Positions 53,796 to 64,000 of a DNA stretch of 64,000 nucleotides are shown here, piece by piece. Location: contig CM067066.1 in the NCBI GenBank assembly GCA_033980235.1, positions 31,267,180 through 31,331,179 of the forward strand. The letters are read 5' to 3'. Under the pieces are notes generated by a model, which worked only from the letters and a program-made list of their open reading frames with translations, was not told the DNA's origin and searched no databases. A program made the translations under genes and the position numbers. Each line of letters starts with the position of its first letter. Position 1 is the first letter of the stretch. This DNA is from Diadema setosum (taxonomy: Eukaryota; Echinodermata; Echinoidea; Diadematoida; Diadematidae).

Positions 53796-54988
53796 ACATC
53801 TCATATATCACTCTATCTTACAATTTGATTTTGTTATATACTTGAAAATGTGAAATTGTAAAGATATTACTGCTGGTAGTATAGACCCTCCTAAAGAGAG
53901 AGAGAGAAGGGGGGGGGGGAGAAGGAGAGAGAATATTTGCGATTGCATGCACGCACTCTGATAGCAAGACAATCTATATATTGTGATATTAATCGAATAC
54001 AACATGATTGGGACAATTTAAGTCTGCTGCTATAGGGTGAGGATGCACCCCATTAGCGTCAAGAAAATAAATCTTGCCTCAGAGGAGCTATGCCAACCAA
54101 TCGGAGAACGTATTCTCAGTATAAACTCCCAGACTATAAAGACAGAAAATCAAATTGATGAGTTTCGGATTTTTTTTAACTTTCTGTTCTCCTCCGAAAA
54201 TGTTAATAGGAGATTGATTCCATGAAGCATGCAAAAAAAAAAAAAAAAAAAAAGCATGAAAAATGCAGCAGCAGCGGGAGTGTAGTGGCATAATCCATGT
54301 GATGGACATTAAAGTTACTGGCAAACAGTGGCATATCCCTCGATCTTATACCAGTAAAGCCCCTGTCGCACTTTGCTGGATAGCCCCACCGTAAGCGATA
54401 TTTCGCCCATCCGTTTTTCATATTGTCAATCCCGTGGACAAAGTGTAGATTATTCCGTTTTAGAGGAGCGAATATGGACTAGGGCACCTGGGGAGATGGT
54501 GTAAGGGACAGTGGAACGTGCGCAAACGCATGAGAAACGAATATGAATCGCATGCCGAGTAACAAAGGGGCGACGCTTGAGACGTACATCGAACGTCAGA
54601 GAACCGTGCGTATGCGTTTGATGTGATACAATACCACGTTCCATCAGTTCCATATCTTGATAACACAGCAACGAACTTTACAGGAGGCCTAGCGGATGAA
54701 ATGTGTAGAAAACGCCAAAGTACGATGCAGATACAGAAGAAAACGTAAAACTATCGGACAATAAGCGTAAGATCGCGCTATCCGTTTTTGGCGAGAAAAA
54801 AAAAAATCTTTGTTTATATGCACAAAGTTTTCCAGCCGCTCTGACGGAAATCACCGGAAGATGAACGTCCACTGAAATTATAAAAAGCACATGAAACCCA
54901 TTTAAACGGATATCAACAGTTGCCAAAAATCGACATTCGTGTCTCATACGTTTGCCTTCTTCGGCAAAGTGTGACATGGGCATTTAAT

Positions 54989-55242
54989 GGGCCGGAAGCA
55001 TAAACGCTAGCAATTGCTTGTGCTAGCCTTTTACTTGAATCCGTATGCCTGGAAGTTAGTAAGGAATTGCTTGCAAGCAGAAGCTTTTGCTAGCAATCAC
55101 AAGAATTTACCTGCTGCCTGCAAGCAATTGCTTAGAGACCAAGCATTTACTTAAAAACGTATGCATAAAAAAATGCCTTTTGCTTGTTCTGCCTATAGCA
55201 ATTGCTTACAAGCACATATTGCTTGGTTTATGTATTCGGCCC
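54989..55242. mobile_element. 254-bp MITE with repeated AGCAATTGCT
   Basis: Ends GGGCCGGAAGCATAAAC and, inverted, GGGCCGAATACATAAAC, flanked by AAT on each side. The palindrome AGCAATTGCT or close variants occurs about five times inside. Confidence 0.6.
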
Positions 55243-56033
55243 AATGATAGAAGTATAGTGATATAGACGCCGCGCAACACTCATCCAGTGACAAAACAAA
55301 TCAAACCATTACCAAAAGATGGCGCTCTTTCACCAATGAACACAGTGCACTGAAGGAACGCAACGGCGAAGGACAATGCTCTTTATTATTAGATCAATCA
55401 TGACCTTTTCGACGTGGGATTCCGAAGGCATTTATGCTGAATGAGAGGATTAGCTTATACGAAATTCAAATGTCATTTTTTCTTCTTTTTCTCCAGGCTA
55501 TAGAGGCTACGTTATCCTGCACACATTTGAAACAATGAGATATGTTGTTGTGCTGCCAGGATGAACAGTAACAGAAAATAATAGTTTTCTTCGCAGACTG
55601 GAGATTGGAAAATCAATGATAAATGATGCAATCAGAAATACCAACCAACTACCCTGAATCTTATGATTATATGTAAATAGCATAGTACCTGGTATATTGT
55701 ATACACTTATTGTCAATACAGGGCAGAATATTGTAAGCATAAGACAACACTGTTAACACCTTAACGTTTCGTTCATACTATTCAGTCAGTAAAGGCAATA
55801 GAAAGATTTAATGATTTTGATGATAAAATATGGCCCGATAAACGAGGTTTTGCTCGACCACAACACTTTCTAGCAATTTGTGTTGGGATATACATACGGT
55901 ATTGTTAGTATACTACAACGATTTACATGATACTCGCATGTTTCACAGTTCAAATAATGGGGACATGGATTAAAAGAATTATGAGAATATAGTATTCTTT
56001 CTTGTGTTCTTTGAGTTTGTGGACAAGCAATAA

Positions 56034-56419
56034 TTTAAAGGGATGGTACAGTATTGGTGGAGATGAAAATTGGACTTTTTTGCAAGATACCGAGAAAACA
56101 CTTATAAAATAGTACAGAGCATACCATTTTAAGAGGAATTCAAAGTTTATTTGATGAAAATCGGGTTTGGAATAGCTGAAACATCCACAAACAAAGTAAA
56201 ACAAAATGATCGTAATAAAATATGGGTCCCACACTATATCAGGATTGCTCTGTTTTGGATATGTTAGCCATTTCAAAATCAATTTTCATCAAATAAATGT
56301 TGAAATCCTCACGGAATTACATGCTCTTTCACATTTCATAAGAGGTTTCTCACTATCTCACAAAAAAAAAAAGATAAAACCTGAAGTTAAGTCTCAACCA
56401 AAACTATACGATCCCTTTA
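56034..56419. mobile_element. TTAA-flanked palindromic MITE, copy 3
   Basis: Ends TTTAAAGGGATGGTACAG and ACGATCCCTTTAA. The internal TTTATTTGATGAAAATCGG pairs with a downstream ATTTTCATCAAATAAA. It is more diverged than the 16402 copy, with an A-rich insertion near 56361. Confidence 0.72.
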
Positions 56420-57134
56420 ACCTTAGAGGAAAATATCTCCCTCTCTCTCTCATCTATCATCAGACCGGCGTCAGACTTTTCCTTTTGGATCACAGCATGC
56501 ATTTGGGTTCGCATTATGAATATCCATAGTATCAGGGTGAACTGAAGTCTCGACTTTCTTATTGCCTATACAAAATGTTTGTTTTGTATTTGGTTTCAGT
56601 AAACTTTCTCACTGACAACTGATGACAACGCAAAGGTGATCGTGCGAGATCCCATAATTGAGATATTTTGTAGCTGGATAACTGTAGTAGTATACTACGT
56701 GTACTAGTACTGAGTATTATATGGCAAATGAATTTTGCCTAGAATCTTGAAACTAGTTTACACCTCATTTCTCTCCCTTCCCCTCTCTCCTTCCCCTTAC
56801 ACGCACTTTTTCCCCCTTGATATTTATTGATTTCAATCAAATCATTCATGAATCATCCCATTCTGGGTGTAACACGAAAAAACAACAATACAAATACAAT
56901 TCAAAACACAAACAAATCCATTTTTTAACACACACACACACACACACACATACAAACATACCCACACTTTTTTTGTTTTTGACAATCTTTTATTTTTCTT
57001 TCGTTTTCATACAAACAATATACAAATTAATTCATGACAAGAAATCACAGATTTCATGATAGCAACATAAATTCCACATTTTGTCAATATTACGAATGAA
57101 AAAGGAAGAGTTTTGTATGTAAAAAAGGAAAAGA

Positions 57135-57175
57135 AACACACACACACACACGCTCAGACACACGCACACACACAC

Positions 57176-57227
<52 letters not shown>
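57135..57227 (+). repeat. (CA)n microsatellite
   Basis: About 93 bp of CA with a few CG, CT and AG interruptions near the left end. Confidence 0.95.
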
Positions 57228-57230
<3 letters not shown>

Positions 57231-57882
57231 TCCATCTATCAACTACCCTCGCACAACGTTCCACGAGTGTCTTTTTATTCCTCCATCCAATCAGTTTAAT
57301 CTGCATACTGAAGATTTGACGGTCGTGGTACTTGAATCGTTTTGGAAGTGCGCCATCTTTTGATCAGTTTCTTGCATTCTTTTTTTTGGGGGGGGGAGGC
57401 TTGGGGGGGGGGGGGGGGGGAGTTGTTTGACAGCCTGCTGCAGCGCTGACAACTGAAAAAAACAAATACACTTGTAGAGAACAACACACGATATGCCGCA
57501 CACAGTTTAATGGGAATAATAAACGTTTATTTTTCCCCTTCCTTCTTCTCTTTTTGAAGTTGTCTGTCATTGTTTCCGAAGACTGAACAGAAAAAAAGAA
57601 AAGAAAAATGTGGTCACGCCATTCTGTATTTGGTAAAACTGGTTTAAATGTCATTCAGTTTATCTATCATGTCATGCAGTGAAATTCATGGATATTTTCC
57701 CCTCTTAGGACCAACAAGCTATAAATTCATTGCAACTGTACAAAAGCAATAGTTTGTATATGAAGTACATAATTTACTCGTAATCAAAGTGACATTCATT
57801 GTGTGTTGTCATGTAGGGTAGGTTTTTCTGGTTGTGAGGAACTATCACTATGAACGTGTGCATAAAATTTGAATGGTAATTA

Positions 57883-58018
<136 letters not shown>

Positions 58019-58263
58019 AATATGTATACAAATATAGCTAATTGCATTATTTCTGTGCGCTGTATTGTCTTCGATACTGGAAGAGTTAAACTTTCCATTT
58101 TTCCTCGCCTTAATCTCTATTCATCATGTTCTCTATCTTTCTTGCGTATGTTATTATGCTCCAACATATTGTTCCGGTATAGGCCTACATACTGCCATTA
58201 ATACGTTTCATCGCTCATTTACACGGTCTTTGAGACGTTGAACATTTCAGGGTTATCACAATC

Positions 58264-58431
58264 AGGGCCCATTTCATAAGAAGTTGATACAATAGCAATT
58301 CTTGTTGGTATGGCAAATGTCATGGTAACGACAGGAATCCAGCTTCCTGATTGGCTGTTAGTATAAGAAGTTGTCATTCCTGCAATACATCTGTGGTTGC
58401 AAACCTAACATCTTTTACGAAATGGGGCCCA
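58264..58431. mobile_element. GGGCCCATTTCAT-type MITE, copy 3
   Basis: Starts AGGGCCCATTTCATAAGAAG and ends TTACGAAATGGGGCCCAG, with the same AATCCAGCTTCCTGATTGGC core. The right inner arm is interrupted (TGCAATACATCTGTGGTTGC). Confidence 0.72.
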
Positions 58432-58883
58432 GATCTGCTTTGGTTGGATGTGTAACTCACATGACATGTTCTAGTTAGTGTTTGTGTACGTCTGGGAATA
58501 GAATTATCACTTGAATACACCAATGTGTGAAATTGTACCGGTTGTTGCTTTGTAATTTCAAATGTACACATGTACACACACACACAAACACAAAACCATT
58601 CTATTCATAGAATATTCATGCGGGTATCTTTATATCTGTAATACATATACACAATGTATATTTACACGTGTATGAAGAGTTTGAATGCAAAAGCAGACGT
58701 CACATAAAGAGAAATAAATCTTTTCAATGATATTAGACTCGTCAAATAACCAGAAATTGCATTTGTGAAGATATCATCAAAATTGTGTACATGTTATTTC
58801 AATTCCTTGTTGTTCAACAGCTTCAATCTCGAACACCCAAGTTGATAACAAATTATACATCTGTTTTTGCATTCAAAATGTTC

Positions 58884-58885
<2 letters not shown>

Positions 58886-58952
<67 letters not shown>
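58886..58952 (+). repeat. (TA)n-(CA)n compound microsatellite
   Basis: A TA run passing into a CA run, followed by TATATGTACATACATG. Confidence 0.95.
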
Positions 58953-60684
58953 TATATGTACATACATGTATATATATCTGTATACAGTACACGCACACAC
59001 AATTGTATAATCGAACAAGTGTGAAATAAATCAAGTGCGAGATGAACGTTGCTCTCATATTCGATCAAGCCTTTGTCCTATGGTCTTCATCAGGATCTAA
59101 GAATGTAGTGTAAATAGCATTTGCGCAACTGCAATATATTGTCAGATATTGAAATATGTAATATTGCTTCTGAAAACTTTTTACCGTAAGGATACAATTA
59201 ATGTGTACGTGGTTGTGGTGGTCTTTTCTGTTTTACGAGTGGGATGGGACAACGGGAGAATGAAATTCATTCTCAGTCCACATAACGCATCTCAATCACG
59301 TTCAACCATGCACAGACACATCTATCCACACACCAGACTTGTCAGATATTGATGGTAAATCTTATACAAGGACTGTAATTGCATTTGTTGTGAATTTCAT
59401 TCTACAATGTACTAGATGTGCTTTCCGAGATCAAAGACACTGCTGGTTTGCCGACACCCTACAACTGGGTACTCACAACATTAAAGACAAATTTTGATAC
59501 ATTTCATTCAGGCCACACAGCTATACCAAATGATAAAATTCATTTCCACACAACTACATACACTGTATGCATTCAACTAACAGAGATGGAACTGAAAGAA
59601 TCAACCTTACACTGGGCACTTATTTTTATTTTCTTTTAATGCACCATACATGACTTTTGCTGTCTTTTTTTTCCATGGCATTCACATTTTTTTTTCCTGT
59701 TTACACAGCAGAAATGTATATTCAGCACAACTTGCATGATATATAAATAAACAGTGAAATTTTTCTTATAACTTTGCAACATGAATAAAGAGTTCAATTT
59801 GCATTCAAACTAATGCTGTGCCGTGCTGATTTCTCAAGATGCAATTCGGCTTTTAAGGTGACAAATGTAACACGGGCATACCCCATAGTCCTAAGATAAT
59901 TTGACTTGCTGATTGGGTAAAAAATGGAACAACAACAAAACAAAAAATAAACCATACTACCCCCCCCCCCCCCCCCACAAAAAAAAGGTTTTACCATGGT
60001 TGAATCTTGCGGTCTAAAGAGACATGCCAGTCAGAATAGTGTTTGCCTTCAATTTGTCGGTGCACAATTGCCAAGGCAACTTTTATCACTTGTCACTACC
60101 TCAAAACTTATACATGGTACTTATGATGATGCCCACAAAGTAAAGAACCAGCCCTTTGTAACAAAGAGCTGTCAAGGCAAGTTACTCTGCATGTTTGATT
60201 TGGAGAAGGCAACACTCATTTCAAGTGTAGAGTGAGGGCTGCTCTCATGGTCGGAGAATTTGAATTATAATACAAGCTGAATGTGTATTGTTGCAATGCC
60301 ACATGCATTCTCCAGTTTCAGAATGGCGGAACATTAGGACTGGACTAGCGTTGTTTTTGGCAATGTGAATGAAAACATGAAAACTTAGTTTGGATCCAGC
60401 CTCAATGCAATCCCTGGACGGATGGATGCACAACAGATGATATCAACACTGTACATGTACAAAAAGTTTTTGATGAACCTGCCCTGCTCTGCAAGGGGAT
60501 ATTGTTTTTTTCTTTTCTTTAACTCCTCTTTTTATACAAAAATGTAACCAACTTGAATAATCAAAATAACGAATCCAACATCAACCTTAGAATCAGGAAT
60601 ACTGTCTTTGCTTTTCCCAAACAAGCTTACAGAAATGTAAGTGGCTTTCTACTTGTCTCCTAGCCTAGCAGACATCCAACTTGG

Positions 60685-60713
<29 letters not shown>
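60685..60713 (+). repeat. Poly(A) tract, about 29 bp
   Basis: Uninterrupted A run in intergenic DNA. Confidence 0.9.
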
Positions 60714-60715
<2 letters not shown>

Positions 60716-62047
60716 ACTGGTAACTAAATTAAAGTATCACTATTCAGTCATTTCAGATATAAATAACCACATATGGCAAGTTGTGGGGAAAAAAATTACT
60801 TTTTTGAAGAGTTGTTCTGGGATGAATTGCATGTATGTCTGCTAAACTTGTTGTGAATAATATCCTCAAAAACTTTTCTGCTAAAAAGTACTGTTCATAA
60901 TGCTCACCAGTGCTAAGGCATCCTTTGGAGACTCCACTGATCAATACAAACAAAATGTGGTGTCAGCTCCCTCCTCCCCCCTTTTTTTTTTTTTTTTTGG
61001 GGGGGGGGGGATGTTCTTTATTTTGTTACATTTTCTCTGGCCTCAGAAGCCTTTAATTTGCCAAAATGTGCTGATATGACAAAATGGTTAAATGTGAGGG
61101 GTAGGAACTCTTTGAAATAGAGCTCAGGCAAATCTCACAGATGTCTGTATCACTGGGTTTTGCAAAAGGTGGTGGGTAGACAAAAAAATCTGGACTGTTC
61201 TTAGCAAAGACATACAATGCTGTACAAATTTTCACGACTGAGAAAAAAAAGAAATGTCCTTTTTTTCCTGCACAATTGCAACATAAAAAAGTAAGGGCAA
61301 TTTCTCTGTATGAATACATTTGGCCCTTGGAATAGCTTGTAGAAATAAATATGTATGTACAGCTTTGGTATCTACATATTCACAAACTTTACAGCCACAT
61401 AAATCAAAAAGGTGTATGTACAAATATGTAAATCCCATCTATTCATGCCTTAAGTAAGAAAAAGAAAAACCCAACAAATAATAATAGTGAAAATAATTAA
61501 ACAGGCACTATTCAGAGTGGGTAGTTTACCTCCCCTGAACTGTCCAATCCTATCCCTTTCATAAGTACAAGCTACTAATTCCCCCCACCCCCCCCCCCCC
61601 AAAAAAAAAGGGAAAGTAATGAAAATAAAAATCCCTCCTTATAATGCGATTATAAACTAAATTTGTTTCTTCTTCTCAACTTCAGCAGCTGCAGTCTGGT
61701 TTCGGCACACCGGATACTTTACCTCAATTATTATTCAGGACATCCAAGACTGAAAGAAATAGAGAAGAGAAAGGATAAAGTAAATACAACATACTGGAGA
61801 CCAGAACAAAAAGTACCAACGGAAGGGCTATATTTTCCATCGATTGCAAGGCCATGAGGATTTCTTTCTTATTCTCTCCAGACACCGTATGTGACATGAA
61901 ATCACCTATTTTTCATATCTTTGCTGGAATACTGGTGAAGTTGTTAAGTCAACCTCGCACAAGCCAAAACACACATTCCAAGAAGCTCTATCCTAATACT
62001 AAAAGTGTAGAACCTCGTTTTCAACTCGGGGAGTTCAGTGCACATGG

Positions 62048-62053
62048 TTTATT
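62048..62053 (-). terminator. Candidate poly(A) signal of the unidentified gene
   Basis: AATAAA on the minus strand, about 300 nt downstream of the stop at 62350. The 3'UTR end is not otherwise visible, and other AATAAA hexamers occur by chance in such AT-rich sequence. Confidence 0.3.
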
Positions 62054-62349
62054 GTGTTATTGAAAACACAATTATAAAATGTTGTGTAACATTACTCCAA
62101 GATGGGGAGAAGCAGGATGTTTGATTAACAGCAAATCTTCATGACCTTGTCGGGGAAAACAAAAACTAAAACAAAATCATAATGACATGAAAAATGTTAA
62201 ACCTCATGAAGCCACAACACAGGCACATGCAAACAAGGTGTACAGATTTCTAAAACAAGCTCAATGTACTCTCTCTTCTGTAATTTTCACAGAAGCTGCA
62301 AAAAGAAATGGGCACATTAGGTATCACAGCATATTCATGACATGGAAGT

Positions 62350-62594
62350 TTATACCGTACCATCATCTAGGGCATGGATATCTGTTATGTCTGGAAGGAC
62401 AAGATCATAGATGTCTGCCAATTCTGGATCAATAGTGGTAAGACCAGGCTCAGTCTTTAATAAATCAGGGCAGTCACTCTCTGCAGTCTTATCACCGGGC
62501 AAACCCTCAGCTTGTACTTGGTACACAGTTTTAACAGCACAGTCAGGTCTCTGACGTTGACCATCACCAACCTTCCCTTTTTCCGGCACTTGGC
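62350..62594 (-). CDS. Unidentified gene, terminal coding exon
   Basis: It encodes the last 80 residues and TAA: a basic-polar start (VPEKGKVGDGQRQRPD), then LLKTEPG, then the acidic tail DPELADIYDLVLPDITD and ALDDGTV. LLKTEPG fits the sumoylation consensus psi-K-x-E, with the lysine as acceptor. Confidence 0.78.
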
Positions 62595-63381
62595 CTAATG
62601 AACATGTGTACAGGCACAGAAAGAAAATTGTTAATTCTCTGATATTTGACAGCATGAAATAGATTTTCCCCCATGCTACAGCCTCATGCCTATAATCGGC
62701 ACAAATGCTTCTGTTCCTCCCTTTGATGGCCCTGCAAATGCAAAAGATGAGGTTAATCCCTTTTATTTGATTTCTTTTCATCCATGGTGCATTTACCTTG
62801 TAACGAGTCATCCAGCATGGAGCTCGAGTCCTGTGCTTGCATCTGCACCAAGAGGTTGTTGTACATATCTCTGTTCTTGAGATACAGGCACACAAGCATC
62901 TGAAGGGCGAGGGAGAACTCGTCTTGATTTGAGGCTGCATTTGATGAAATCTGGGCGGGAAGCGGGGGACTTTGCTCAGGGTTGACCACTGGGGACAAGG
63001 ATAGGACCATGGGGGCCTGGGCTGGCGACAGTACAGCTGGCGATGAGCTTGGAACAGCAGCAGCATTGACATTACCTATACAAGTGAAGAGGAAGACATG
63101 CAAAAATATGAGGATCTGCTGGTTTCAATCTTATTGAGTAACATTTATTAACAAGCATTCATGCTAACAGTTGACAATCATTTAATCTTTTGAGTAACAC
63201 AACTTGACCGTATCAAGTTCTGTCCGAGCCTTTTTAAAAAAAAAAAAAAATCAAGATTCAGCATGTTTTTTTCTTTTTCTTTCACAAATACAGAAAATAA
63301 AAATCAATCGATCATTATGATCAAGCTTACCTTGATTCTTGGCACCAGTTGCTACAGGTGGTGACTGTATCGCCACAGAAT
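62350..63381 (-). CDS. Unidentified protein, last three coding exons (5' part outside window)
   Basis: Three exons with consistent phases join as 63381-63331 (51 nt), 63075-62797 (279 nt) and 62594-62350 (245 nt), ending in TAA. They supply about 190 residues. Exon order gives a Ser/Pro/Ala-rich linker (SSSPAVLSPAQAPMVLSLSP), then a predicted helix containing EFSLALQMLVCLYLKNRD and MYNNLLVQMQAQ, then an acidic-hydrophobic tail (DPELADIYDLVLPD, ITDIHALDD). The acceptors are caatacag, ttgtatag and ttcattag; the donors are CAAG/gtaagc and CAAG/gtaaat. The composition resembles the transactivation end of a transcription factor or co-regulator, but I recognise no family and assign no function. The gene lies upstream of the dynein gene on the same strand. 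Confidence 0.75.
62797..63075 (-). CDS. Unidentified gene, penultimate exon
   Basis: 279 nt, phase 1 at both ends. A Ser/Pro-rich half precedes a helix-forming half (LALQMLVCLYLKNRDMYNNL) ending SSMLDDSLQ. Codon use and splice sites favour a real exon over the overlapping longer frame on the same strand. Confidence 0.78.
63331..63381 (-). CDS. Unidentified gene, antepenultimate exon
   Basis: A 51-nt micro-exon encoding SVAIQSPPVATGAKNQ, phase 1 at both ends, so skipping it would keep the frame. The acceptor is tcaatacag/ATTC and the donor CAAG/gtaagc. Confidence 0.6.
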
Positions 63382-64000
63382 CTGTATTGAGACAAATAGT
63401 ATATGTCGCGTTAATCAAAGAGCCACTGACCACATGGTATATTGAGAAAAACAGTCCGTCAAGTTTAGTCACTCAGGTGCCTTGATAAATGAGCCCAAAG
63501 CTCTTACAGATGTTTTCTTTTCTTAAATGCTTTTCTCAAACATGCTTTTAAAATTCCAAATACATACTGGTATTGCTTCCAACCTAAATTTACGGATACA
63601 CTACTCATACTACACTACGTAATTCCTTGTTTCTGCAATTGCTGGAGTGCCTCATAAAATAGTAGGTGGACATTTTCCATATACTCTTTAAAGTGGGTAA
63701 ATAGATAAAAATATCACTGCTTCAGAAATATAAGCACAATGCCCATAAGCATTGTGGCTTTTAAATTTTTCCAACTTTTCAAATTTTTTTATCTTTTTTG
63801 CCCCTAATGAGACATATCTCATGTGAAAAAGTCTTCAACACCTCCAAATATTGCAGAAACAAGGACCGATGCTAATTCCTGCATTACATATTACAAGGAT
63901 TCAATACCAGTTTGTATAAGATGTTACAAGGAGTTTTGATTGAGCAAGTAAAAGAATTTTTTATTCTAGCTTTTCCCCTTCTACTTGCTAGGCATAATCA

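Noticed and set aside
62595..63072. Reading the 240-codon frame as one exon
   Set aside because: Splice sites and phase show that only 62350-62594 of it is coding in that frame; the rest is intron plus the penultimate exon read in the wrong frame.

Overview
The window is eukaryotic, probably from a marine deuterostome invertebrate (echinoderm-like). It is AT-rich, its genes are split by canonical GT..AG introns, and it is packed with palindromic DNA elements, microsatellites and poly(dG) runs. The echinoderm guess rests on general repeat character and on one animal-type gene; nothing here fixes the species.

Two genes can be supported, both on the minus strand. The main one is a complete 12-exon gene for the cytoplasmic dynein 1 light intermediate chain, running from the ATG at 49893 to the stop at 6762. 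All splice phases fit and the protein is 481 residues. It carries a Walker A motif, the LIC G-domain signatures and the C-terminal adaptor-binding helix. The second gene enters from the right edge (63381 down to 62350). Only its last three coding exons are inside, encoding a Ser/Pro-rich segment and an acidic C-terminus that I could not assign to a family. The two genes are head-to-tail, about 12.5 kb apart.

Layout: 1-6761, 3' flank of the dynein gene with a small hAT-like insertion; 6762-14275, exons 12 to 6; 14276-26455, a 12-kb intron almost filled by a 10.5-kb inverted-repeat element; exon 5; 26638-47204, a 20.6-kb intron with four further inverted-repeat elements (0.78, 3.3, 4.3 and 1.36 kb); 47205-49893, exons 4 to 1 and the promoter (CRE palindrome, TISU-like start); 50-62 kb, intergenic, with a near-perfect 1.66-kb palindrome, several MITEs and microsatellites; 62350-64000, the partial second gene.

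The most striking observation is a family of ultra-short palindromic insertions, 25 to 36 bp long, at 20461, 21947, 23026 and 50549. Each begins CAGGGAGGTG and has an inverted copy at the other end, and each is flanked by its own perfect 7-bp target-site duplication. A paralogous empty site lies about 200 bp from one copy. They behave like transposable elements reduced to little more than two termini.
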